The notes below the pieces were generated by a model. The model was not told the DNA's origin and searched no databases. It worked only from the letters and a program-made list of their open reading frames with translations. Of a stretch of 64,000 nucleotides of DNA, positions 1 to 9,240 are shown one piece after another; within the stretch, counting starts at the first letter, position 1, and every line of letters starts with the position of its first letter. The DNA comes from CALMBW01 sp963779645 (lineage in GTDB: Bacteria; Actinomycetota; CADDZG01; WHSQ01). The stretch is taken from positions 1 to 64,000 of the forward strand of contig CAVZYX010000015.1 in assembly GCA_963779645.1 (NCBI GenBank), read 5' to 3'. Both the position numbers and the translations under genes were made by a program.

Positions 1-78
1 CCCGTTGACCGCGTGGACGGTCCCGCGGCGCGTCTTGAATCGAACCTCCAGATCGGTGACCGAAAGAAGAGGTTCCAT
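1..78 (-). CDS. dppD: Peptide ABC transporter ATP-binding protein, N-terminal fragment
   Basis: Only the first 26 codons lie in the window; the gene runs off the left edge. The peptide begins MEPLLSVTDLEVRFKTRRG and continues to VHAVNG, the usual N-terminus of the DppD/OppD ATPase before its Walker A motif, which lies outside the window. Its ATG overlaps the stop of the permease gene dppC in a TGATG arrangement, so it is the next gene of the same operon. The family energises import of di- and oligopeptides. The identification rests on the short N-terminal match plus operon position. Confidence 0.8.
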   Translation of the reverse strand, partial: MEPLLSVTDLEVRFKTRRGTVHAVNG

Positions 79-974
79 CAGTTCTTCAACTTCGGATCGA
101 GTGCTTCACGGAAGCCATCGCCGAGCATGTTGAACCCGAGAACGCTGAGCACGATGGCCAGGCCCGGGAAGAACACGAGGTGAGCTCCGGACTCGAGGCG
201 TGAAGCCGCGTCGGAAAGCATCAGACCCCATTCGGGTAGGCCCGGCGCTTGGGGGCCGAGGCCGACGAAGCTCAGTGCGGCCACCTCGATGATCGCAGTG
301 GCCATCGACAAGGTCGCTTGGACGATCAGCGGAGAAAGGGCGTTGGGCAGGATGTGTCGCAACAGCAAGCGACGACCGGGAACTCCGAGAGACCGCGCTG
401 CCAAGACGTAATCCGATTCCTTCTGCGATAGGACACCGCCTCGAAGAAGGCGCGCGAACAGGGGGATCTGTGTGACTCCGACGGCGATCATGATCTGCGT
501 AAGCCCCCGGCCGAGGAGAGTCACAAGCCCGATGGCAAGCAGGAAGGACGGGATGGCCAACATGATGTCCATCGTCCGCATGACCAGGCCGTCAACCCAA
601 CCTCCCCGGTAACCCGACAGGGCACCGAGAACCAATCCGAAGCCCAGGCCCACCGACACGGAGAGAACCCCAACGAGGAGTGACAAACGCGACCCAAAAA
701 CGATGCGTGAGAAATAGTCGCGGCCCTGTTTGTCCAACCCGAACCAATGTTCCGATGAAGGGGGCGAACCCACACCACCGAGATCTCCGACCTGTTCCCC
801 CGGGGTATGCGGCGCGATCAAAGGAGCGAAGACCGCCAGGATCACGAAGACAAGGATCAATATCGCGCCGATGATCGCTCCGGGATTGTGCTTGAGCCGG
901 TCGAGCGCATCACGCCACAGACCACTCGGCTGTTCGAGTTCGAGCTCGACGGCTTCAGCCTGGGCGAGACTCAT
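78..974 (-). CDS. dppC: Peptide ABC transporter permease DppC
   Basis: A 298-residue inner-membrane permease of the DppC/OppC family, full length for the family. A cytoplasmic N-terminus of about 35 residues precedes a first membrane span (about 36-55). The binding-protein-dependent transport signature follows in the second half, around ESDYVLAARSLGVPGRRLLL and the adjacent RHILPNALSPL, the loop that contacts the ATPases. It pairs with DppB to form the pore for peptides delivered by the lipoprotein encoded upstream. The ATG overlaps the dppB stop (ATGA), so translation is coupled. The substrate (dipeptide, oligopeptide or another class-5 SBP ligand) cannot be fixed from sequence. Confidence 0.92.
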   Translation of the reverse strand: MSLAQAEAVELELEQPSGLWRDALDRLKHNPGAIIGAILILVFVILAVFAPLIAPHTPGEQVGDLGGVGSPPSSEHWFGLDKQGRDYFSRIVFGSRLSLLVGVLSVSVGLGFGLVLGALSGYRGGWVDGLVMRTMDIMLAIPSFLLAIGLVTLLGRGLTQIMIAVGVTQIPLFARLLRGGVLSQKESDYVLAARSLGVPGRRLLLRHILPNALSPLIVQATLSMATAIIEVAALSFVGLGPQAPGLPEWGLMLSDAASRLESGAHLVFFPGLAIVLSVLGFNMLGDGFREALDPKLKN

Positions 975-1979
975 TTACTCAACCTGATCCGGGGATTGAG
1001 ATACGCGTAAGACACATCGACGGCAAGGTTCGCCAACGACACCAGCACTGCGAAAAACAGGATGCCCCCTTGGATCACCGCATAGTCCCTGAAGCGGATC
1101 GCATCCAACATCCAGGCACCCATCCCCGGCCACGCGAAGACCGTTTCTGTCAACACCGCACCCGTGAGCAATAGGCCCGTCTGAAGTCCCACCACTGTGA
1201 CAACCGGCAGCATCGCATTGCGCATCACGTGACGACGATCGACGACCGAGTGGATCGAGCCCCTTGGCTTTCGCGGTCCGAACGTAGTCCTCGTTCAGAA
1301 CATCGAGAACCGCCGCTCGAGTGATGCGAGCGATGATCGCCAGGGGGATAGTTCCGAGTGCGATCGCCGGAAGAACCATGTGGCGAAGGACGTCTTTCAC
1401 CGCGGCCCAGTCGCCGGCGATGATCGCGTCCAACAGGAAGAAGTTCGTTGGATGCTCGAGCGAGCGCGTGACGTCGAGACGGCCGACGGTCGGGAACCAG
1501 TGGAACTTGATCGCGAAGAAGTACTTCAAAAGCAATGCCAAGAAGAAGACGGGGAAACTGATCCCTATCAGCGACACGAACAGGCTGGCGTTGTCGAGGA
1601 ACCCTAGATATCGCTTCGCCGCAAGGATGCCCAGCGGGATGCCCAACAGCAGCGCGAACAACATGGCAGCTAGAGCCAGTTCGACCGTCGCTGGGAACCT
1701 CTGCTTCAGCTCCTCCATGACCGGCTGTCGCGATCGCACGCTGGTTCCCAGATCGCCCTGGACGAGATTCTTCATGTAGCGGGCGTATTGGATGTGGATC
1801 GGTTGATCGAGACCCAGTTCCTCGTTGATCAGTTCTTCGGCCTCGGGTGTTGACCGTTCTCCCAGCAGGGCATCCGCCGGTCCCCCGGGTAGCGCTCGCA
1901 CGAAAGCGAACAGAAGGATCGAGACCCCGAGAAGGATCGGGATCAGCTGGAGCAGCCGACGAAGAACGAACTTCAGCAT
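971..1979 (-). CDS. dppB: Peptide ABC transporter permease DppB, one-base frameshift
   Basis: The N-terminal part (MLKFVLRRLLQLIPILLGVS) and the membrane spans are typical DppB. The frame breaks just after NEDYVRTAKAKG. The conserved continuation, RRHVMRNAMLPVVTVVG to the C-terminus, is in another frame and ends at 971. Removing one base from the four-C run at 1260-1263 restores an uninterrupted family-length protein of about 335 residues, with the correct number of residues in the ATPase-contact loop. The restored stop overlaps the dppC ATG as ATGA, as expected for this operon. The unrepaired frame would run to 975 with a nonsense tail. This is more likely an indel error or a very recent mutation than an old pseudogene. 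Confidence 0.88.
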
Positions 1980-2000
1980 CTAAGAGATAGGTATCTAAGA

Positions 2001-2030
2001 AAGAGGCGGGGCCCTGGGGCCCCGCCTCTT
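2001..2030 (-). terminator. Strong hairpin between dppA and dppB
   Basis: There is a perfect 14-bp inverted repeat (AAGAGGCGGGGCCC and its complement) with a 2-nt centre, followed on the minus strand by TTTCTT. It lies in the 63-nt gap between the binding-protein gene and the permease genes. A stem here usually lets the binding protein accumulate above the permeases, by partial termination or by stabilising the upstream mRNA. That role is inferred. Confidence 0.75.
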
Positions 2031-2042
2031 TTACTCAGCTAC

Positions 2043-3710
2043 TTAGTTGACCGTGACGATCGAGAACGGCTCGAGCGAAACGGGTGATGGCTTGTAGCCG
2101 GAGACGTTCGCGGTGAACGCTAGGCCCGGCTGGGTGTGCACGTAGGGAAGACCCGGCAGGAAGTCCATGATCAAGCGGTTGGCTTCCTGGTAGAGCCCTT
2201 CACGGGCTGCGGGATCGGTCTCTGTCTCGGCAGCATCGAGAGCATCGAAGATCTCTTGGTTGTCGAAGCCCCACGCCGGTTGTGCCGTCTGGAAGAACGT
2301 CCCGACGAAGTTGTCGGCGTCACCGAAGTCTCCGGTCCACCCCAGCAGGTACATGCCGTAACGACCGTTGTCGGCATTGTCGAGGTAGTCGGGGCTCCAC
2401 GTCGCGGACTTCTGCTCGATCTTGAAGAGACCGTTCTCCTCAAGGTCCGCAACCATAGCCTCGAAGTTCGCCTGAGGATCCGGCATGTAAGGACGCTCTA
2501 CATCCGTTGGATACGCGAAGTCGATCTCGACCGGAGTTGAGATACCCGCATCCGCGAGGATCGAGGCAGCGGCTTCTGGGTCGTAGTCGTACTGGGTTAC
2601 ATCATCTGCGTAACCAACGACCTCGGGTGGCATGAACTCGTGAGCTACAACGCCCTGGCCCGCGTAGAACGCTTCGACGACCGCTTGGCGGTCGATCGAG
2701 TGGGCGATCGCCTGACGAACGGCAAGGTCATCCAACGGCGCAATGGCTTGGTTGAAGCCGATGTAGCCGACGTTGAATGCCGGCCGGTTCAGCAGCTGCA
2801 GCTGATCGTCGCCGGACACCGTCTCGTAGTCCTGTGGGTCGACGAGGTCGTAGCCCTGGATATCGCCGGCTTGCAGCGCCTGCAAACGAGCTGCCGGGTC
2901 GGCGATCGGACGGAAGATCAATTCGTCGATGTTTCCTTCGAAGTCGCCCCAGTAGTCCGTGTTGCGCGTCATCGTGAGGTGATCCCCACGAACCCACTCG
3001 GAGAACTTGAACGGCCCTGTGCCGGTCGGGTGCTCTGTCGCGTACGTCCCGGTCGGAGCGAAGATGCCGTCTGCGTCTACCTTGCCCTCATCGGCTTGGA
3101 ATTCCTCGAGCGCAGTAGGACTTGCGATCGTGAACGCCGTCAGGCTCAACGCGGCCAGAACCGAGGCCGACGGACCAGTCAGGTTGAGTACCGCGGTGGT
3201 CTCGTCGGGAGCTTCACAGGACTCGAAGAGCGAGTCTGTCTTACCGTCGCTGAACCCACCGAACACGGTCTGCCAGTAGTAGCTGGCACTCGGGTTCTGG
3301 AACGAACCGGTGAAGCCATACCAACGATCGAAGTTGGCACACACGGCTTCCGCATTGAAATCAGTACCGTCGTGGAACTTCACGCCTTCTCTCAGAGTGA
3401 AGGTGTACGTGGTGCCGTCTTCCGAAACCTCCCACGACTCCGCCAGACCCGGTACGACCTCAGTCGTCCCCGGCTCGAGCGTCACAAGACCTTCGAACAT
3501 CTGGTCGATCGCTCGTAGCGACTCACCATCTGACACGAGAGCACCGTCGAGTACGACCGGATCGGCCGAGGTCCCGAAGACCAAGGTCGCCCCTTCGGCG
3601 GCCGGTTCTCCCCCATCGTCTTCCTCGGCACCATCGTCGTCCCCACCGCACGCAGCGGCGAGGAGCATCATGGCAACGAGGAGTGCCCAAAGTTTTCTGG
3701 ACTTACGCAT
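2043..3710 (-). CDS. dppA: Peptide-binding lipoprotein (SBP family 5)
   Basis: A 555-residue extracytoplasmic solute-binding protein of family 5. It has a lipoprotein signal peptide with lipobox LAAAC (Cys about 21), then an acidic GGDDDGAEEDD linker typical of actinobacterial lipoproteins. The mature domain contains the family-5 hallmarks LAESWEVSEDGTTYTFTLRE and GVKFHDGTDF near residues 90-120. It captures peptides or related ligands outside the membrane and hands them to DppBC. It is the first gene of the operon and is separated from dppB by a strong hairpin. A TATACT -10 box and a dyad lie just upstream. The ligand is not predictable. Confidence 0.93.
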   Translation of the reverse strand: MRKSRKLWALLVAMMLLAAACGGDDDGAEEDDGGEPAAEGATLVFGTSADPVVLDGALVSDGESLRAIDQMFEGLVTLEPGTTEVVPGLAESWEVSEDGTTYTFTLREGVKFHDGTDFNAEAVCANFDRWYGFTGSFQNPSASYYWQTVFGGFSDGKTDSLFESCEAPDETTAVLNLTGPSASVLAALSLTAFTIASPTALEEFQADEGKVDADGIFAPTGTYATEHPTGTGPFKFSEWVRGDHLTMTRNTDYWGDFEGNIDELIFRPIADPAARLQALQAGDIQGYDLVDPQDYETVSGDDQLQLLNRPAFNVGYIGFNQAIAPLDDLAVRQAIAHSIDRQAVVEAFYAGQGVVAHEFMPPEVVGYADDVTQYDYDPEAAASILADAGISTPVEIDFAYPTDVERPYMPDPQANFEAMVADLEENGLFKIEQKSATWSPDYLDNADNGRYGMYLLGWTGDFGDADNFVGTFFQTAQPAWGFDNQEIFDALDAAETETDPAAREGLYQEANRLIMDFLPGLPYVHTQPGLAFTANVSGYKPSPVSLEPFSIVTVN

Positions 3711-3751
3711 CTGAAACAGCCCTCCCCCTAGAACCCATTACGGACCCGCGG

Positions 3752-3787
3752 AGTATATCCAGAGGGGCTACTACTACACTAGTAGTA
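3752..3787 (-). promoter_or_regulatory. dppA promoter with operator-like dyad
   Basis: On the minus strand TATACT (3757-3752) is a good -10 box about 42 nt before the dppA start. An 8-bp perfect inverted repeat with a 3-nt centre, TACTACTA-CAC-TAGTAGTA (3769-3787), covers the expected -35 region and has no clear -35 hexamer of its own. This placement suits a repressor or activator site. The divergent moxR gene starts about 80 nt away, so the same site could affect both. The binding protein is unknown. Confidence 0.5.
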
Positions 3788-3866
3788 ATCTGCAACACGT
3801 CCGTAGCTTCGGGGACTTGCTACGCTGATTCGTCCAGGGGGGAAGATGTCGTTCGAAAGGGGATAC

Positions 3867-4853
3867 ATGGCCGACACGAGGCCACAGACAACCGTGCTGG
3901 CGGGCGATTTCTCTGAGTTCCAGCGCTCCTTCGAGCGCATCGTGAGCAATGTTGAACGGACCATCCAGGGCAAAGAGGCCACGATCAAGCTGTCCCTGGT
4001 GGCGCTCCTAGCGGAGGGTCATCTCCTCTTGGAGGACGTGCCCGGGGTGGGCAAGACGATGCTCGCCAAATCCATCGCTCGCTCCGTCGGCTGCACATGG
4101 CGACGGATCCAGTTCACCCCCGACCTGCTCCCCACCGATGTCACGGGGGTCTCTGTTTGGGACCGAGGCACGGGTCAGTTCGACTTCAAGCCGGGAGCCG
4201 TGTTCTCGAACATCGTTCTGGGTGACGAGATCAACCGAGCTTCTCCGAAGACGCAGAGCGCCCTACTCGAGTGCATGGAAGAACGCCAGGTGACGGTGGA
4301 CGGCATCACTCACATGCTGGAAGAACCCTTCATGGTGATCGCCACGCAGAACCCGATCGAGCACGAGGGCACCTATCCCCTCCCCGAATCTCAGCTCGAT
4401 CGATTCATGATGCGCTTGTCGATGGGATACCCGAACCGGGAAGCCGAGCTCGAAGTCCTTGAGCGTCACGGTGAGCACTCCCCGCTCGAGGACCTGGAGC
4501 CCGTCGCCGACGCAGCCAGCGTCAGCGTCTTGATCAAGATGGCTCGCGAGGTCCACGTAGCACCTTCTTTGAAGAGCTACATCGTCGACGTTTGTGAAGC
4601 GACTCGAGATCATCCCGATGTCTATCTGGGAGCAAGCCCGCGGGCGTCCCTGTATCTGCTGAAGGCATCACGCGTTCTGGCAGCAACGAGAGCACGCGAC
4701 TACGTGATCCCCGACGACCTGAAAGACATCTCGATCCCGGTCCTCGCGCACAGGATCCTGCTTGCGCCGGAAGCGCAGATGCGTGGTGCGTCATCCGAAG
4801 ACGTCCTCACCGCGGTCCTCGAACGGATCGCCGTCCCATCACCTAGGTCGTAA
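3867..4853 (+). CDS. MoxR-family AAA+ ATPase
   Basis: A MoxR-type AAA+ ATPase of about 328 residues. Walker A is DVPGVGKTM, Walker B is VLGDEINRAS, and sensor 1 is ATQNPIEHEGTYPLPESQLD, all diagnostic of the MoxR group. The C-terminal lid domain ends near residue 325. MoxR proteins act as chaperones, often maturing vWA or transglutaminase partners. It leads a three-gene cluster with DUF58 and a transglutaminase. A longer frame opens at 3846, but AAGGGG sits about 5 nt before the ATG at 3867 while the 3846 ATG has no spacing to a ribosome site, so I prefer 3867. Confidence 0.9.
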   Translation: MADTRPQTTVLAGDFSEFQRSFERIVSNVERTIQGKEATIKLSLVALLAEGHLLLEDVPGVGKTMLAKSIARSVGCTWRRIQFTPDLLPTDVTGVSVWDRGTGQFDFKPGAVFSNIVLGDEINRASPKTQSALLECMEERQVTVDGITHMLEEPFMVIATQNPIEHEGTYPLPESQLDRFMMRLSMGYPNREAELEVLERHGEHSPLEDLEPVADAASVSVLIKMAREVHVAPSLKSYIVDVCEATRDHPDVYLGASPRASLYLLKASRVLAATRARDYVIPDDLKDISIPVLAHRILLAPEAQMRGASSEDVLTAVLERIAVPSPRS

Positions 4854-4867
4854 GAAGGGAAGCATCG

Positions 4868-6139
4868 TTGCCCACGGCTAGAGGCTGGCTCGTGGTCGCT
4901 TTCGGGCTGGCTCTGTGCGTAACGAGCGCCACGCTCGGCGTCGACGCCCTCGGTCAATTGGGTTTTGGGCTGCTGGCCTTGGTCCTTATCGCCGTTGCAT
5001 TGGTCCGATTGGGGAAGCACGATCTTTCGGTTAGCCGGAGCGTGGTGCCGGAACGAGCACAGGCCGGCAGGGACGTTCGGGTCGAACTCCGTTTGACGAA
5101 CGAAGGACGCGGGCAAGCGCCCCTGCTGCTACTCGAAGATCAGGTTCCTCCCGAACTCTCGGGCCGGGCACGCTTCGCTATCCGAGGCATCGAGCCGAAA
5201 GGCACACGAACCACTGCATTCACTCTTCGTCCCTCGCGGCGAGGCAACTACGCCGTTGGCCCCCTAGAGATCACCGTCACCGACCCTTTCGGCGTAGCGC
5301 GCGTCCGCTCGAGCGCGGCCGGCCAAACGAACTTCCTCGCATACCCGAGGATCGAGCCTCTGGTCCTTCCACGTGATTCAGGTACTCGACGCACGATCAC
5401 CGTCAGCGCCCGACGGCAACCAACCGGCAGTTCGGGGGAAGACTTCTACACACTGCGTGAATATGTCGAAGGTGACGACCTGCGCCGGATCCACTGGCCG
5501 GCCACAGCCAAACGCAACCGCTACATGGTCCGTCAGGAGGAAACGCCGTGGCACGCGCGTGCCACGGTTCTGCTCGACGACCGCAGCCAAGCGTTCGTGC
5601 CGTCGAGTTGGGAAAGAGCCGTCGAAGCTTCGGCGTCCGTGATCGACCTGTACCACCGAGCGGGTTATGCCTTCCGGTTGGCGAGGTCGATCGGCATCGG
5701 CCAGCGATCCTCTCGAGGTTCCGACCATTTCCACCGATGCCTCGATCTCCTCGCCACGGTCGAGTCCTCTGAATCCACCGAGGACGTCGATCCGTTCCTG
5801 AAACGACTGAGCGAACTAGAGAATCAGGCGAACGTCGAAGGCGTTCTGATCGCGGTGACAGGTCTTCCCTCACTCCAAACAGCTCAGGCACTGACGCGTT
5901 GCGCTCGGAGGTTCAAGATGGTCATCGCGGTGATCCTTCCGGCCCACCACTACGGCTCTGGTCGTAGCGCTGACACCGAGCGGGCCGAAACGGCAACGAC
6001 GACGCTCCTCGATCGCGCCGGGGTCAAGACGCTCATGCTGTCTCCCGGTGACTCACTAGCCACATCGTGGTCCTCCCTCTGGAACGTCTGGGGCCCGACG
6101 AACGCAGCCACCCAAGAGGTAGGTGCAAGTGGGATCTGA
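4868..6139 (+). CDS. DUF58 domain protein
   Basis: A 423-residue protein with two N-terminal hydrophobic segments (about 5-45), a beta-rich middle, and a DUF58 core at about 190-235 containing DFYTLREYVEGDDLRRIHW. Proteins of this family are nearly always paired with MoxR and a transglutaminase, as here, and are thought to form an envelope-maturation complex whose substrate is unclear. The start is a TTG preceded by AAGGGAAG. The 3' end overlaps the next gene by 17 nt, so the three genes form one operon. Confidence 0.88.
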   Translation: MPTARGWLVVAFGLALCVTSATLGVDALGQLGFGLLALVLIAVALVRLGKHDLSVSRSVVPERAQAGRDVRVELRLTNEGRGQAPLLLLEDQVPPELSGRARFAIRGIEPKGTRTTAFTLRPSRRGNYAVGPLEITVTDPFGVARVRSSAAGQTNFLAYPRIEPLVLPRDSGTRRTITVSARRQPTGSSGEDFYTLREYVEGDDLRRIHWPATAKRNRYMVRQEETPWHARATVLLDDRSQAFVPSSWERAVEASASVIDLYHRAGYAFRLARSIGIGQRSSRGSDHFHRCLDLLATVESSESTEDVDPFLKRLSELENQANVEGVLIAVTGLPSLQTAQALTRCARRFKMVIAVILPAHHYGSGRSADTERAETATTTLLDRAGVKTLMLSPGDSLATSWSSLWNVWGPTNAATQEVGASGI

Positions 6140-8441
6140 GGCTAAGGCGCGTTTAGGGCTGTGGTTCATGCTGGCCGTCTCGCTCTTCACCTTCAACCAG
6201 CTGTTCGCTACCGGCGATTATCCGGGTCCCGCCATCCTGGGGATGCTGATCGCAACGGGGATCGCGGTTGGAGCTCGACGTTTGGGGCTAAGCACCCCAG
6301 TGACATTCCTCGTCTCGCTCGCCACCCTCGCCTGGTACCTGTCTTTGGTGTTCCACGCTCGCTTCACTTTCTGGAGCCTTCCGACGCCAGATTCGCTCAA
6401 TGCTCTGTGGCGATCCCTGTACCGCGCCTACGAACATAGCCAGGTCGACTACGCACCGATCCCGATAAGACCCGGCTACGCGATCATCATCGTCGCAGCC
6501 CTGTGGGTCGCGACGACCGTGGGAGAGATCTCTACGTTCCGCTGGCGCCGGCCTTTGATGGCGAGTCTCATGCCGATCGTGATCTTCGCCTTCGCCATGA
6601 CGGTCGGTACCGGCACAGGAGCTCCCGCCTTCGTCGCGGTGTTCCTGACGTCGCTTCTTACTTACTGGGGGCTCGAGTCGGCTCATAGGCTCCGTTCGTG
6701 GGGCCGGTGGGTGTCGGCCTGGAGTCACCACCGTGACGCCGAACCCGAATCGCTGACCGGGGACCTCGCCCGGCGCCTGGGTGCAGCTGCCGTGATGGCC
6801 GCGGTCATCTCACCGCTGTTCCTGCCGGCACTCAACGAAGGGATCCTTCGATGGAGGTCCGGGATAGGACCGGGGTCGGGAGAGGGGGGCACCAGTGGGC
6901 GCATCAATCCATGGGTATCGATCGTCCCCGGCATCCCCAACCAGACCGATGCAGAGCTCTTCCAGGTCGATTCGCGAGATGCCGCCTACTGGCGGATCGC
7001 ATCGCTTGAGATCTTCGACGGAGAGGACTGGAGGGAAGCGGAGGAGGCACGCGTACCTGCTGATGGAGGGTCGATAGGTGGGCCGGGCATCTCGGTCACG
7101 GCCAGCGAACCTTTGATCCAGACGTACGCGATCACCGGTCTCCGCGGAGAGTTCCTGCCGGCTGCGGTGTTTCCTACGCAAGCCACACGTCTCGATGTCG
7201 AAGGGCCCGAAGCGGTCGCGGGGATCGACTACGACCCGGATTCAGGAGCGATCCTTGTCGACGACGAGCTCGAGGAGGGAGACATCTATGAGGTCAGCTC
7301 CAACGTTCCGGCCATCCAGTACGAGGACCTGATCGATGCCGAGCCAGCGCAGCCCGGAGAGATAGACGACGTCTTCTTCCAACTTCGACAACGGCTTCCC
7401 GTCGAGGTTGACGAGCTGATCGCGAACTGGACACGGAAAGCCGAAACTCCGTTCGAGAAGCTTGTGGCCATACAGGAAAGGCTCCGGTCTTTCGAATACG
7501 AGCTGGAACCTCCGACCCCCCAAGGCGAGAGTCTCGTCGCCGACTTCCTTCTGAACACCAAGCAAGGTTTCTGTCAGCATTTCGCCACGGCTTTCGCGGC
7601 GATCGCCAGGCAACTCAACTATCCGGCCCGCGTCTCGGTCGGCTTCCTTCCGGGCGAGAAGGACCAGATCTCTAACGTCTACACGGTGCGCGGCACCGAT
7701 GCGCATGCGTGGCCCGAGGTCTACTTCTCTGGGTACGGATGGATCGCTTTCGAACCAACCCCTCGCGGCGAATCGGTGGCCCCGCAGTACACCCTCGAGC
7801 CCGTGTTCGCTGGAGGGGATGGCGGCGGATTCGACCTGGGTGGGAACCCGTTCCAGTCCACGGGCGTTCAGGGCGCCGGACAAGGTGGAGGGGCCTTCGA
7901 CAACCCAGGTGGGGGCGACGGAGCCGGCGCCGGCCTCCCGGATGGTCGCACCCGGGAGCAGTTCCTACAGGCTCGACGAGAAGCTCGTCAGGGTCGAGCC
8001 GAGTGGGAGAAGACGTTCGCCCGGGTCGCCATCGTGAGCGCGAGCGCTCTACTCCTTTTCCTCTTGTTCGTACCTGCTTTCAAAGAGATGCGGATCCGGC
8101 GTCGCTACGCGAGGGCTGCCGATCCCAACTCGATCGCTACCGCAGCGTTCACTCAGTTCCAGGAGGAAGCCGCGGAACTCGCAGAATCACGACGTCCCAG
8201 CGAGTCAGCTCTGTCGTATGCGATCAGGATGGCGACCGCACGTCGGGTGGCCGACAGGACCGCCTTGCGATTGGCGCAGATATATGAGGCCGCTGCCTAC
8301 TCGTCCAACACCATCACGGTCGAACAAGCTGAGGAGGCCCGGAGGCTCGCCCAGGCGCTGCGACGCCAGCTTTGGCACCAAGCGTCGTGGTGGTCGAGAG
8401 CTGGTCGCCTGTTCTCCCCGAAGGGATTAACAGAGAGCTAG
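6123..8441 (+). CDS. TgpA-like membrane transglutaminase
   Basis: A 772-residue TgpA-type protein. Several N-terminal membrane spans (about 10-235) precede a large extracytoplasmic region with a transglutaminase-like core. The presumed catalytic Cys is in KQGFCQHFATA (about 482) and the His in GTDAHAWPEVYF (about 527). The third position lies near AFEPTPRG, where Glu replaces the more usual Asp. A Gly-rich linker, another membrane span (about 640-655) and a cytoplasmic tail follow. It probably processes envelope proteins together with MoxR/DUF58. The start is GTG at 6123 or 6129; GAGG suits the second better. Its stop codon shares CTAG with the convergent MerR gene. Confidence 0.87.
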   Translation: MQVGSEAKARLGLWFMLAVSLFTFNQLFATGDYPGPAILGMLIATGIAVGARRLGLSTPVTFLVSLATLAWYLSLVFHARFTFWSLPTPDSLNALWRSLYRAYEHSQVDYAPIPIRPGYAIIIVAALWVATTVGEISTFRWRRPLMASLMPIVIFAFAMTVGTGTGAPAFVAVFLTSLLTYWGLESAHRLRSWGRWVSAWSHHRDAEPESLTGDLARRLGAAAVMAAVISPLFLPALNEGILRWRSGIGPGSGEGGTSGRINPWVSIVPGIPNQTDAELFQVDSRDAAYWRIASLEIFDGEDWREAEEARVPADGGSIGGPGISVTASEPLIQTYAITGLRGEFLPAAVFPTQATRLDVEGPEAVAGIDYDPDSGAILVDDELEEGDIYEVSSNVPAIQYEDLIDAEPAQPGEIDDVFFQLRQRLPVEVDELIANWTRKAETPFEKLVAIQERLRSFEYELEPPTPQGESLVADFLLNTKQGFCQHFATAFAAIARQLNYPARVSVGFLPGEKDQISNVYTVRGTDAHAWPEVYFSGYGWIAFEPTPRGESVAPQYTLEPVFAGGDGGGFDLGGNPFQSTGVQGAGQGGGAFDNPGGGDGAGAGLPDGRTREQFLQARREARQGRAEWEKTFARVAIVSASALLLFLLFVPAFKEMRIRRRYARAADPNSIATAAFTQFQEEAAELAESRRPSESALSYAIRMATARRVADRTALRLAQIYEAAAYSSNTITVEQAEEARRLAQALRRQLWHQASWWSRAGRLFSPKGLTES

Positions 8442-8965
8442 CCGGCGTTGCTGGCGGCCCATGCGCGTTGGCGGCTCTTGGCCGGCAGCTGCTTCGTGAG
8501 CTCGGTCTCGGCGTCCTTCAAGACCCGAACGAAGTCTTCCCGCTCGTAGAGGTGCCCGGCTTTGCGGCCCGGCTCCGAGGCGGCGGCGGAGTCGATCACA
8601 AGATAGAAGGCCAGTTGCCCTTCCTTCAAGAGGTCGATCAGTTCGCCGTCGTTCTTGTACATCTGAAAGATGCTCTGGCCGTCCGAGACGAGCTTCACCT
8701 CGGAGAAATGTTGGTCGAGCTGAGCCCTCCGGCGGAGATAGTCATAGGCACGGCGCACACGCTGAAGGCTCATACCTTTGTCTAGCAGGGATGACACGAC
8801 CTTCAGTGCGACGAGGTCGCGGAAGGAATAGAGCCTACGGACACCGGGACGCCCGCCGGTCGCTTGAACACTTGGCTTAACTAATCCGATCTTGTCCCAG
8901 TACCGGATCTGGTGTGGCGTACATACTGTGTACGCGCACGCTTGTTGCGCAGTAAAGCCCTCCAT
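8438..8965 (-). CDS. MerR-family transcriptional regulator
   Basis: A 175-residue regulator with an N-terminal MerR winged helix. QQACAYTVCTPHQIRYWDK is the recognition region, the wing includes GRPGVRRLYSFRDL, and a helical dimerisation segment follows (about 55-100). The C-terminal domain has no obvious metal-binding Cys cluster, so an actinobacterial regulator of unknown ligand is more likely than a metal sensor. An imperfect dyad, AAGTA at 8990 and TACTT at 9002, sits about 25-40 nt before the start and could be its own site. It converges on the transglutaminase gene. The target genes are unknown. Confidence 0.85.
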   Translation of the reverse strand: MEGFTAQQACAYTVCTPHQIRYWDKIGLVKPSVQATGGRPGVRRLYSFRDLVALKVVSSLLDKGMSLQRVRRAYDYLRRRAQLDQHFSEVKLVSDGQSIFQMYKNDGELIDLLKEGQLAFYLVIDSAAASEPGRKAGHLYEREDFVRVLKDAETELTKQLPAKSRQRAWAASNAG

Positions 8966-9159
8966 CGAAGCGCGCGAACCTCCAACTCGAAGTAAGAAAC
9001 CTACTTGCCAAAATACGAACGACGAAACCCTACAGAAGCCTTTTGGTTACACCCTCGGCAGTCGCTCCGCCATCACGCTCCCCCACCGACGATGCTTCCC
9101 GCACCCTATCCCCGCGGGTCACCGGGCGGCAACCGGAAAGGCCATGAACAGCCAAGTTC

Positions 9160-9178
9160 ATTCGAAAATTTTTCGAAT
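9160..9178. promoter_or_regulatory. AT-rich perfect dyad in the 8966-9240 gap
   Basis: ATTCGAAAA-T-TTTTCGAAT is a perfect 9-bp inverted repeat with a 1-nt centre. It stands in a 275-bp gap with no convincing gene. It lies upstream of the MerR gene and downstream of the DUF3040 gene, both minus strand. It resembles, but does not match, the actinobacterial SOS box with its 4-nt centre. The rest of the gap shows nothing recognisable. Confidence 0.35.
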
Positions 9179-9240
9179 AAAGTTCCGCGAGCTTGTTCGC
9201 CAGGGACAGAGGTTGGACCGATCCGTTGTCCCGCGAACGA

